From Cryptomeria japonica (taxonomy: Eukaryota > Streptophyta > Pinopsida > Cupressales > Cupressaceae): a stretch of DNA of 60,000 bases. Shown here one piece after another: positions 44,537 to 55,400 of the stretch. The position numbers and the translations under genes are program-made. How positions within the stretch are numbered: position 1 is the first letter of the stretch; every line of letters starts with the position of its first letter. The notes below the pieces were generated by a model that searched no databases, was not told the DNA's origin, and worked only from the letters and a program-made list of their open reading frames with translations. The stretch is from positions 421,690,757 to 421,750,756 of the forward strand of contig NC_081415.1 in the NCBI RefSeq assembly GCF_030272615.1, in the 5' to 3' direction.

Positions 44537-46059
44537 TGATAGTTCTGATACTTAATGTTAAGTACAGATGCCAAGCTAATAAGATGAGAGGGGGGGGGGG
44601 TTGAATCATACAAACTTAATCTTCCATAAAAACATCAGATTCAACCTCGGTAACATATACTTTAGTGATATAACCAAAACTGCTAAACATGCAAACTCAA
44701 AAGCATATAAACATCATAGCACTCATAACATTAGATTTAACGTGGAAACCCAAATAGGGAAAAACCATTGTGGGATTTTGGACCCACTAAGAAATATACT
44801 CTTCTAGAGTATGCTCAGTTAAAAGCAAATCCTGTTAAAGATTACAAACACATTGCTAGATGTGACCCGGTTAAGGGATTTCCCTTAGATCTGTTAGGAT
44901 CTTCACCTTGTTAGAGGTGACCTTGTTAAAGGATTTCAAACACTCAATCAGAATGTCACCTTGCTAGAGGGTTTTACAAATAAGACTGTTAAGTCCACTC
45001 GGTTAAGAGATTTTCTGTCACTTCACAAAATAACAGTAATAAAAATCTATCTGCAACTTCACATCTAAAATGCTAAAGCAGATTCTTATTTGCTCAATAC
45101 AATCTAGGACTTATCTTGTCCATTTGCTGGGCTCTATACTCTGTTACTCAAATATTTCTTCAAGCTTCTGTGCTCGGTAATCACTATGTAGCATCCCTGT
45201 GCATACACTTGCCCACATACATTGTTTATTAACAATTCCTTATTTATAAACAATTGTTTGACCGCTTAATCTCCTTGATCACATTTCCCATGATCAATCA
45301 TAGCCATCAGATCTTCAAACTTGACCAACTTCAATGTATTCTTCAATTTGAAAAACGTTTTACGTTGTCTTGGAACTTGCATACATTTCTTGGAACTTGT
45401 GCTAGGGTAATGCGGTTCAATCTGCGTTGTAGATCTTCCTGCCGATTTTCCTTTTCCATAGATTCTTTAACAAACTTCATGCACGGCATACCAATCATTT
45501 AATCAGTTCCAGCTCATCAGCTTCCTTCATTAAATAACGCTTGTAATCATTTAATGCATTCTGTTATAGCTCTGTTGCAACTCGGTAAATAGTAAACTTC
45601 ACTCGGCAGACATTCTGTCTTCATTAACTGATAGCGATAACCTTAGGGTTTACCTACTAGGTTCCTTAGGGTTTACCGACTAGGTTCTTTACTCGGTAAC
45701 ATAGTATACTATTAACCTTACAATCAACAACATATGTAGGACATCAAAACAATCTAAACATTATGATCTCATCATTGTCTAACTCGGTAATAGTTGCCCA
45801 TTGAATAACTTATTTCTCCCCTTATTCATCACATTCTTTCTGTGTCTTTTACCGACATCTTTATACTCATCAAATCATACTTCTTAAGATATGGCAACAT
45901 CATACTGAATTAGAAAATCAATTTCTTGACATCAATGACAAAATAATAATATTAAGATAGTAAACATCCTTAATCAGTCATATCCATAGTCATCAACAAC
46001 CTTCTCAATATCCTTAATGAAATGCCAACAATATCCCTTTGTCTGTTATAATGCCAACA
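44537..46059 (-). repeat. 5' LTR of the copia element
   Basis: A 1,523-bp direct partner of 38370-39889 with the same TGATAG...CCAACA ends. Its element-orientation TATA-like site lies near 45240. It is next to the PBS on the left and to the Tat-2 leader on the right. Confidence 0.95.
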
Positions 46060-46064
46060 AACAT

Positions 46065-48409
46065 AACCTGATTGAATGACCCAAGAAGATGACCTAGTCT
46101 CTATGTTTGGCTATTTGAGAAATGGGTTGTTTTTGTTTTCTGATTTTGATGTAGTTTGCCATAAACGCTGACAAAATGACCAGAAACTCTACTATACTGA
46201 CCAGAAACATTGTTATACTGACCAGAAATGGTGACAAACTTACTAGAAACCCTGCTATACTGACCAGAAATGCTGCTATACTGACCATAAACATTGACAA
46301 ACTTACCAGAGATGTTGTCCTACAATACAATGACTCTAAAGTTCAAATAATGATGTGTAGACTTAGAAAATTAAGTGTTTGAACTTAGGAGATTGCAATT
46401 TTGACCCAACTTTGTGATTTTCAGACTAGAGAACAGATATTTAGACCTAACAAGTACAAACTAGGATATCTAATGCTGCAACATGAGCAATTTGACATGC
46501 AACTCACAAGAGTTGTTGATTAGACTAAGAGAGCTAACCTTTAGACCAAGACAGCTACTGTTTAGACTAAGAACTCTGTTGTTTAGACCAGGAACTCTGT
46601 TGTTTAGACCAGGAACTTTGATGTTTAGACCAGGAACTCTAATGTGCTCAACCTTGGAGAGTTAATGTTGAAATATGAGAAATTTGAAATTCACGCCAAG
46701 AGAGATGACCTTTGGACTGAAAATGCGACTGTTTGGACTGACAAAGCTAATGTTTGGACCAAAAGAGCTAATGTTTGGACTATGAATGTGATTGTTTGGA
46801 TTGACAAAGCTACTGTTTGGACCAAAAGAGCTAATGTCTGGACTGTGAATGCAACTGTTTGGACCATAGGTATGACTATTTGGACTGAAAGAGCTAATCT
46901 GCTATGAAACTTGTGAATTTGACAATTTGAAGTTTGAGTTTTCAATGTTTGTTGTATTTCAATGGATGAGATCTTGATTTGACTTATAAAAACAGAAATC
47001 AAATTATATTTTTGTCCCAAAGGACACATAAAGTGCATGTTCAAGAAGCTTTAAATAAAGCCCAAGTTTTCACGGGTTTTGAATAATTGAAAACACGTCA
47101 GTCAATCTATCCTAAGGAGATTGGATTCATTATTAGTTCTTATCCCACAACTTGGTACCCTGTAAGCTCACACAGCTTTGTCACCCCCTAAAGGGCGCCT
47201 GTGTTTTTGCATTTGTGAGAGCTAGTGGAGTCCCATTATGAGCCTAGCAATAAGGTCTCAAAAGAGGAGTTCACAAATACGCTCAAGAGGGACATATGGT
47301 GAGTATCTTAAGGAGAGATTCTTCCCCCTCCATGCACTAAGAATATAATAATGTTTGGAGGTAAACCAAGTAGCTTCTAATTTAATTGGAACTAGTAAGG
47401 GATCTGTTCAACGCGTCGGGGTATAAACTCAATTAAGAGGTCTCCCAGCCTTGAAAACCAAGGTTTGATATACCCGAAGGTACGAAGGAGAGCTATTCCC
47501 GAGCATTTCCATTGAATTAATTTTTATCAAATCATGTTTATTTTATAGTGGGTTGGATTACTTGGCGTTAGCCGTTCCCACTTGGGTCATTCCCCTCTCA
47601 CTGGCCTTAATGGCTTAGAGTTATTAGCTCCTCGGGAGGCAAGCCCACTAAAGATATGCACTATTGAAAGCAAAGGATGAGTCTGGCTTTCTGATCACCT
47701 AAGAAAGGTGAGAGCATAGTCACCTATCATCAAAACACATAAGACATGTTTGTTCATTTTCATTGTAATTAGTCTATGTGCCTAATTTAACAAAACTAAG
47801 TGCAAAATCCCGTGACTGCAAACAAAGTTAGTAGTTTATATTGCATTCTTTGACGGTGAAATAGTTTATGAATCTAGCCTTTCACAGCAAAATGAGTACC
47901 TGCAAAACCAAAAATCTGCAAATTAGGTTTGAGAAAATGACAGTCCAGAAGCATAAATGAAGAATGCAACATACAATATTTGCAAAATCAATAAAAAACT
48001 GAAAACGCCATCAAATTGACCAAGAACACCATCATATATGCCAAGAACGCTGCCAAATGGACCCAAAACACTACTTTGCACCCCAAAAACATTGCTCTAC
48101 ACACTGAAACGTTGTTCTGCACACCAGAAACGTTGCCAAACAGACTGAAAACGATGACAAATGTGCCAAAAATGCCACAATACATACCAAAAATGCTAAA
48201 GTACAGACTGAAAGTGCTAAAGTACAGAAAAATATGAAAACAAAGTTGAGGAATCTCCCATAAACACCATTTGAGGTGTCGAAACACTACAAAAGAGGCC
48301 AAGAACGCGATTCAGGAGCCTAAGAGAGCTAATCTGCACTCCGAAAGAGCTAATCAACCTCTCAATGAAATTTCCTACAAGCAAACTTGTTAAAGATCAA
48401 AGGGTCTAT
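46065..48409 (-). other. Tat-2 5' leader with minisatellites
   Basis: Between the copia insertion and the PBS lies non-coding leader. It holds at least four arrays with a ~21-bp period: 46150-46320 (TGACCAGAAAC...), 46540-46650 (GTTTAGACCAGGAACTCT...), 46715-46890 (GTTTGGACTGACAAAGCTAA...) and 48000-48240 (CCAAAAATGCTAAAG-like). Because 21 is a multiple of three, these arrays give spurious heptad-repeat frames on both strands. A non-repetitive block at about 47100-47760 matches the Tat-1 leader in part (CCCACTTGGGTCATTCCCCT, CCCACTAAAGAT). Confidence 0.65.
46150..46900. repeat. Three ~21-bp minisatellite arrays in the Tat-2 leader
   Basis: Arrays at 46150-46320, 46540-46650 and 46715-46890 share the period but not the unit sequence. 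Units in each array vary by several bases. A fourth lies at 48000-48240 beyond the unique block. Confidence 0.8.
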
Positions 48410-48427
48410 GCCCCACGATGGGCGCCA
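48410..48427 (-). promoter_or_regulatory. Primer-binding site of Tat-2
   Basis: In element orientation TGGCGCCCATCGTGGGGC lies five bases inside the 5' LTR. The TGGCGCC opening is common in plant Ty3/gypsy primer-binding sites. I did not assign the tRNA with certainty. Confidence 0.8.
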
Positions 48428-48432
48428 ATTAA

Positions 48433-49477
48433 TGTGATGCTAAAAATGTGGTATATAGAAGGCATACACATATAATGAGACAATAAAAACATAAATTGAA
48501 AGCTTAATTGAAAACTAGATTAGAAATGCAAACCATAAGCATTCCTTGAAATGTCCCATTTTCCTCTACTCTTGAGGACCTTGAAGGTGTTGAATTGATG
48601 GGCTCTCAGAGGAGCAATGACCTCCAAAGTGGCAACTCAAGAGTTGAGTAGCTATTTGATCATGATTGACTATGGAGATGATATGAAATGCATGATTTAA
48701 GAAACTAGATTAACATTGTATGACTAATCCAAAAACTAATTACTAGATAATTGAAATGCAAATTGTCTATAGTAATGATGCTAAAGCTATGAATGCAAGG
48801 GATCCTTATTGCTACAAAATGGGGGATATTTATAGGATTTCCAAGGCCAAAGCTGAGGTGATAGGAATCAACGGTCCAGATCTGATATGAAGATATCAAG
48901 GGTCAAGATTGAGGAAGTTGGAGAAAAGGTTGGAGGAAGGGACACTTGTCATCTCTGTGGCGACAAGTGTCAAGGAGCCTTGCTCGTGAGAGGGCAAGTG
49001 TCTAAGGGAGGAGACATGTGGTAAAAGTGCCATGTGTCTCAAGGGGAGAATATCCACACCATAGGAGGTTAGAATAAGGAGGTTAGGATGTGCAAGATAG
49101 GATAGGGTTAGTTAGACCTAGGATTAGGTGGAATGGGTTAGGTTAGGGGATGGTTAGGTTAGGTGGTTAAAAGTTAGGAGCCATGTGCTCATTTGAATTT
49201 AGAAATTCAAATAATTGGAAAATGGTAATTAATCTCAACAAACTTGAGTTTGTTAATCTTAATTAGGGATTAAAAGAATTGATTTATATGGAGGGACATT
49301 AATTAATTTATAATTAATTAATCAAAGGGGGACATGAAATGAACTATATAAATAAATCATGTAGATTTATTTACTAGTAGATGAATAGAGAAATTAATTA
49401 AATTGCTTGTGAATTCAATTAATTGGGAAGGGGAATTAATCAAATAACTATCTTCAGACCATTTTTAAGTGTATACA
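48433..49477 (-). repeat. 5' LTR of Tat-2
   Basis: A 1,045-bp partner of 23793-24873, with ends TGTGATGC and GTGTATACA on the plus strand. A TATA-like segment in element orientation lies at about 49344-49353. Element 3 resumes immediately to its right, after the AAAAG target copy. Confidence 0.93.
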
Positions 49478-49482
49478 AAAAG

Positions 49483-50922
49483 GAAACAAAATACCCAAGG
49501 GGTTGGTCTCTCTTGAAGATATTTTCAATAGACATGATCAATATTTAAAGCAAAGAAGCAGGTTTATCCTGACTTTTGTCGAGTATGATCTGATCAATAT
49601 TGGGACTGAAGAAAATATGAAACTTGTTTGTATTGGAAAGAGTTGCTCCCCTAAAGAGAGAGAAACTCATCACCCTATTTTTGTGTTATCAAGATGTCTT
49701 TTCTTGGAGTTACAATGATTTTAAAAAGTTCAGGAATGGTAGTTTTTACCATAAAATTCCTTTAAAACCTGGTGTCACACCTTTCAAGCAGAAACACCGT
49801 ACTTACAACCCAAAGATCGTTGATGCAATCTTTGCTAAAATTGAGAAGATGTGAAATGCAAATATCATCTACCCTATTCATCATTCCACATGGGTGGCCA
49901 ATATTTTTTCTATCAGGAAAAAGAGTGGAGAAATAAGAACATGTGTTGATTTCATAAATCTGAATCAACCTTCTTTAAAAGATAATTATCCCTTTCCTGT
50001 CATGGACCATATTTTGTAAATAGTTGCAGGTTCGAAGATGATGTATATGCTTGATGGCTTCTTAGGTTATAATCAAGTTGAATTATCTCCTGAGGATTAA
50101 CATAAGACTACTTTCACTACTCCTATTGGAGTATTTGTTTATCATAGAATGCCATTTGGTCTTATCAATGCTGGTGCTACCTTCCAGAGGGCTATGGACC
50201 TATCTTTTAGAGATTTGAAAAATAAAATCATTGTGATTTATTTGGATGATATAACAATTTTCTCCAAGAAAAGAGCCAATCATCTGCACGATTTGGAAGT
50301 GGTTCTGCAGCGGTGCAGAGAGGAAGGTATCTCTTTGAATCCCAAGAAGTCTATCTTTGTTGTGATTGAAGGAAAACTCTTAGGTCATATTGTCTCAAAG
50401 AAAGGAATCAAGATTGACCCTAAAAGAGTAAATACAATTATGCAGTTGAGCTTATCGGCGAACAAAGATGGTGTTAGATATTTCTTTGGCCAAGTGAATT
50501 TCTTAAGAAGGTTCGTTCCTGGTTTTGCTGAGTTGACCAAGCCTATTACAGAAATGATGAAGAACCATCCCTCTTTTAAGTGGAGCCCTAAGGGAAAACA
50601 CTCTTTTGAAGACATAAAAGTGGCGATTGTGAATGCATCCACCCTGATATATCCTAATTTCACTAAGGGTTTCATTATATATTCATACGCCTCAAAGAAC
50701 ACCTTGGCAGCTATATTGTTGCAAAAAAATGAACAAGGTATTGAAGCCCCGATATCTTTTATGAGCATCCCTCTGAAGAAGAATGAGTTGAATTATTTTC
50801 CTCTTGAGAAACACTCTTATGTTGTAGTCAAATCTCTTAAGAGCTTCAAGTATTATATTCTACATTCCCATGATGTTGTTTTTGTGTCGGAGGCAGCTGT
50901 GAGAAGTATTCTTACTCAGTAG
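49483..50922 (+). pseudogene. Element 3 reverse transcriptase and RNase H
   Basis: The pre-RT text IPKGLVSLEDIFNRHDQ directly follows the Tat-2 target site, confirming that element 3 continues here from 23792. RT motifs: STWVANIFSIRKKSGEIRTC, YMLDGFLGYNQVELSPED, PFGLINAGATFQRAM, the catalytic VIYLDDITIFSK and LLGHIVSKKGIKIDPKRV. RNase H follows with FTKGFIIYSYASKNTLAAIL (Asp not evident at the usual place) and YFPLEKHSYVVVKSLKSF. Stops at 49855, 50020 and 50098 and a frame change near 49720 inactivate it; 50149-50922 is one clean 257-codon stretch. The connection text NFLRRFVPGFAELTKPI sets it apart from both the Athila-like RT and the Tat-2 RT. Confidence 0.9.
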
Positions 50923-51275
50923 GAGGTTGGGTGTAATAAGAGAGGCTCTTAGATAGCCAAAATGCAAGAATATGATGTGGATATCAAACCTAATAATTTA
51001 GTTAGGGGAAAGGGCTTGGTTAAGTTAACTGCAAAAAGAAAACCCTCTGAGGAAGAAAGTCTCCCATTCATGTTGTTTACCAGCACAATGGATGAACGGT
51101 TCTCAGATGTATCATACTTTTTGATGTATGGAGAATGTCCCCTCACTTATCCCCAAAGGAAAAAAGGAATTTGAAACTCAAAGATAGAAGGTACGTTCTT
51201 TGGGAAGGGAATCTATATAAAAGAGGAGTTGATGGTACTTTCTTGAGATGCATAGACAAGGAATAATAGAAGAAG

Positions 51276-52347
51276 TTGTTGGAATTCTTTCATAATGAGG
51301 CTTGTGGTGGTCATTTCTCTGCTTCTGTAACAACTTTCAAAATTCTCTGTCAAAAGTTATATTGGCCAAGTATGTTCAAAGATACATATGAATGGGTATC
51401 CAAGTGTAAAAAATGTGCCATGTTTACTGGTAGAACCCATTTAGTTGCATTACCCTTGAGACTTGTTGTGATTGGCGAGCCTTTCCAATAGTGGGGCATC
51501 GACTTTATAGGCCCAATCAATCGACATTCTTCTGTCGAACATACCCATATTTTAACAGCCACTGATTATTTTACCAAATGGGTAGAAGCCATCCCTATGA
51601 AAAATACTACTTCTGAAGTGGTGTGTAATTTTTTGAAATAAAACATCTTGGTAAGATTTGGAGTTCCCAAGAAAATAGTTGCTGACAATGCTAGTTATTT
51701 TTCATCAGCTGAAATTACCTTGTTTTGCTATGAGAATGGCATAATCCTAGCCCACTCCTTAGATTATTATCCAAAAGGAAATGGACAGGCTGAGTCTACC
51801 AACAAGAATCTTTCTTCCATCATCAAGAAATTAGTTGATGAGAATCAGAGTGAATGGCATAAAAAGCTATGATGCTCTATGGGCATATAGAGTAACATAT
51901 AAAAGGGCTATATGCATGTCTCCTTTTCAGCTTGTCTATGGGTTGGAGAATGATTTACCCTTGCCACTAGAACTCTATGCACTCAATTTGAAGAAGGCTA
52001 TTGAAGATGAACAATTTCAATCTGCAGTGGAGAAGAGGATCATGTACCTGAATAAGTTAGAAGAACAAAGAGATGTGGTGATAGACAAAATTGCTCGACA
52101 CCAACAGATGGTTAAGAATGCTTTTGACAAGAGAGCCAGGTAGAGAGATTTTATAGTTAGAGATATGGTACTTATTTGGGACAAGAGAAGGGAACTGAAG
52201 GGCTCACACAAGAGGTTTGATTCATTGTGGAAGGGACCTTTTCAAATCAGACAAATCCTTGGCAACAATGCTTTTCTATTGGCCTATCTTGATGGTATTC
52301 CACTACCTCTTGCCTATAATGGGAAAGATTTGAAAATATTCAATTAA
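51276..52347 (+). pseudogene. Element 3 integrase
   Basis: Zinc-binding N terminus: FFHNEACGGHFSASVTT and WVSKCKKCAMF. Core: WGIDFIGPINRHSS, TDYFTKWVEAIPM, KIVADNASYFSS (second Asp) and YYPKGNGQAESTNK (Glu). One frameshift near 51860 precedes LWAYRVTYKRAICMSPFQL. The C-terminal module is RFDSLWKGPFQIRQILGNNA. In-frame stops lie near 51489, 51639 and 52141. All three catalytic residues remain. The gene ends at 52347 with KIFN, about 150 bp before repeat B; I see no clear purine tract in that gap. The stretch 50923-51275 is a decayed linker in pol. Confidence 0.9.
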
Positions 52348-52498
52348 AGCAGTGTCTTCCCCTTTGTACATAGTTTCATTTTCCTAGTTAGTCTGTTGTG
52401 CTTGCTTTCTTTTGACTCTATTTCTCAATGAATAACGCTTAGGCCAAGTTTTCTGGATCCTCTATGTCCTAAAAGTACTTACCCCCATTCAAAGCCAA

Positions 52499-55400
52499 TG
52501 TTTTACCTTTATTTTAAATTTTGGAATCGTTACCCTTTAGTCGCGGGCTTGGTGATTTCTCAAAGTTATTTCATGTGTCACATCCCTTTTCTAAGTTAGT
52601 CACGAAGTTAAAAAGTTCTAAAAGTCACCGATCACCTAATATTTCCCATCACGTGTTTGGTTGCTCAATTGTGAGTTGTAGAAAGCTCGCAAGTCTCGAC
52701 CATAGGTTCATTAGTTCGCATTTTCCCCAATAGAGCGACTTGTCAAAACTTTCCTAGGTTTTGGGGCACCACCTTTGTGTCAAGTTTATATAGACTAGCG
52801 TTGTTTTCCTTGTCGGTAGGAACAAGTCGAATTAAGGGACCATTTAAAAAGGCGAAGTAAATGCGGCATTTAAGGCATGTCACATTATTTAAGTACACGA
52901 ACAGGGTGGCGAATGATTTTTGAATTGGTCTCCATTTTTTTGAATTCTCTAAGTGTATCATCTAGCTCATGCTCATGTAGAGTATAATACAAAATTAGTG
53001 GGTAGGCGTGCTGAACACGATGATAGAGCAGTTGAATTTTGAAACCTTTCTGCAAGAGCTAGAAGTAGGAGAAAGAACTCTGCTGCGAGAGAAAATTGTT
53101 TAGTGTGGTTTGGCCTCTGCAACTAGTTTCCCATTTGTCATTCCTTGCACAGATTTGGTCGTTCCTTGCTTTGAGAGATACAACCCTGAGACTCAATAAA
53201 TTCAGGCAAAAGGTGGTAGGGTAGTCACACGAATTAACCTTGAAAGCGTTTCCCGCGCTTTGAGCCTGCCTGAAAAAGAAGCTAGTGAGAATATGTCTAT
53301 TTCAATTGGCGAGGAATATTTATGCACGCATGGAGACTTTTGCATGAATTGTATAGCCAGGAACTGGTTGAAGTAAAAAAAGGGAGGTAAGTCTTAGCTG
53401 CCCACCAAGCTTAAAAGAATGCATTTGAAAGATGAAGTTGCAGAGATTATAGTTCTTTTGCACCATGTTGTGGGTAATAATTCCACTAAATTTTTTGAAT
53501 TCTAGATATGTCATTTCATTCTTATTATCTATGCTCCCGAAAGTTTCATTAACTGGGCCTCTATCATCAATTTTCATTTAAATGAGCAATTGCGGGATTT
53601 CTGCCAGTCCCTAGTCTTTCATATGTGCTCATATCTTGTTTAGATCCTAGCTAGTCAAGAGTCTGCCTAGTCGGGTTTAGAGCTGCATCACCCTCCTCCT
53701 ATTTTTGCACCTGTTTACCAAAAATTTCCTCAACTAACCATGCATAAGGGTATACATGCTTTTTCTTGCATTAATGATGTGTTCTCAATGGGCCTAGTCA
53801 GAAAATTAGAACGAAACCCTGGCCTACGGTTTTCCCATGTCTATGTTGACCTTGTGATGAAATTCAGAAGAATTTACACCCAATTCGACCGGTTGTCATA
53901 CCTTAGAGTTGGGGGTTTTGAGAAAGAGCCACTAAAATTGCCCCGTTTTCCCTCTCATTATATTGTGTTTTTAGAAGTTTATCGCCAAATGTCTGTAGTA
54001 AATGTGAAATACCTGAATATGGGAAAGAAGGGATACTCTTTTCCATTGCCTACCAATGTCTTTTGCTGTAAATCTAATGGTGCTACCAAGGTAGTGGGAA
54101 CACTTCTAGAGAGGTTCTTTTTTTCGTCCCTACCAGCCAAAAGCAACTTTGACAGTAAAGGGTATGCGAGACACCATCTGTATGGAGCCAAGGGTTATAT
54201 GCATTGTCCTGAGGTTGAAGATTTATGGGAGGATTGTTTAGATGATGTTGAAGTATTTAAGAGGAGCTATATGAGGCTTTCCTTACAACAGATTTACACC
54301 CTTGGTGTTTCCTTCAATGTTCCCAATGATGTTACTGAAGATGAGGTCATTATTGACCCAAAGTATCACACTGTTGCTAATGTAGTCCCTTTGGAGGTTG
54401 ATTAGTCTGGAGAAGAGGCTGATAGTTCTGATACTTAATGTTAAGTACAAATGCCAAGCTAACAAGATGAGAGGGGGGGGTGTGAATCATACAAACTTAA
54501 TCTTCCATAAAAACAACAGATTCAACCTCGGTAACATATACTTTAGCAATATAACCAAAACTGCTAAACATGCAAACTCATAAATATATAAACATCATAA
54601 CACTCATAACACCAGATTTAACGTGGAAACCCAAATAGGGAAAAACCATTGTGGGATTTCAGACCCACTAAGCAATATACTCTTCTAGAGTATGCTCAGT
54701 TAAAAGCAAATCCTGTTAAAGATTACAAACACATTGCTAGATGTGACCCGGTTAAGGGATTTCCCTCAAATCTGTTAGGATCTTCACCTTGTTAGAGGTG
54801 ACCTTGTTAAAGGGTTTCAAACACTCAATCAAAATGTCACCTTGCTAGAGGGTTTTACAAACAATACTGTTAAGTCCACTCGGTTAAGAGATTTTCTGTC
54901 GCTTCACAAAATAACAGTAATAAAAATCTATCTGCAACTTCACATCTAAAATGCTAAAGCAGATTCTTATTTGCTCAATACAATCTAGTCATAGGACTTA
55001 TCTTGTCCCTCTACTGGGCTCTATACTCTGTTATTCAAACAAGTCTTCAAGCTTCTATGCTCGGTAATCACTATGTAGCATCCCTGTGCTTACACTTTGC
55101 CCGCATCCATTGTTTATCAATGGTTCCTTATTTAAAAACAATTGCTAACCGCTTAATCTCCTTGATCACATATCCCATGATCAATCGTAGCCATCAGATC
55201 TTCAAACTTGACCAGGTTCAATGTATCCTTCGATCTGAAAATGTTTTACCTCGCCTTGGAACTTGTGCTAAGGTATTGTGGTTCAATCTGCGCTATAGAT
55301 CTTCCTGTCAATTTTCCTTTGCCATAGATCCTTAACAAACTTCATGCATGGCATACCAAACATTTAATCAATTCTAGCTTATCAGCTTCCTTCATTAAAT

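Larger units (their letters stand above)
38370..46059 (-). mobile_element. Ty1/copia element nested in the Tat-2 leader
   Basis: Two ~1.5-kb LTRs in direct orientation bracket a 4.65-kb internal region with gag, protease, integrase, RT and RNase H in copia order, on the minus strand. PBS and PPT are present. The flanking 5-mers are AAGAT (38365-38369) and AACAT (46060-46064), one mismatch apart. Gag-pol is damaged by about four in-frame stops and one frameshift but is better preserved than anything else here except Tat-1. The exact copia lineage is not clear to me. Confidence 0.93.
23793..49477 (-). mobile_element. Tat-2: full-length but dead Tat-type Ty3/gypsy element
   Basis: Both LTRs, PBS, PPT and the whole gag-pol are recognisable on the minus strand. 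Flanking 5-mers are GAAAG (23788-23792) and AAAAG (49478-49482), one mismatch apart, as expected of an aged target duplication. Without the nested copia element and its duplicated site it is about 18.0 kb. Order from 5' to 3' on the minus strand: LTR, PBS, minisatellite-bearing leader, gag, protease, G-patch, acidic linker, RT, RNase H, aRNH, integrase, purine tract, long non-coding region with antisense PMD gene, T-rich region, tandem duplication with PPT, LTR. The second (archaeal-type) RNase H is the mark of the Tat lineage. The insertion splits element 3 between aRNH and RT. Confidence 0.9.

Noticed and set aside
46150-46900. CRISPR-like array of short repeats
   Set aside because: The repeats are contiguous and degenerate, without unique spacers, and the context is a plant retrotransposon leader.
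46176-46907. Plus- and minus-strand frames with heptad repeats (LTRN..., VWT..., LVS..., VQT...)
   Set aside because: They arise because a 21-bp minisatellite is a whole number of codons and therefore stays open on both strands. No start context, conservation or known domain supports a protein.
52348-52498. Polypurine tract between integrase and repeat B of element 3
   Set aside because: The 150-bp gap has no purine run next to the TG start; the nearest text is AAGTACTTACCCCCATTC. This remains the weakest point of the LTR reading of repeats A and B.
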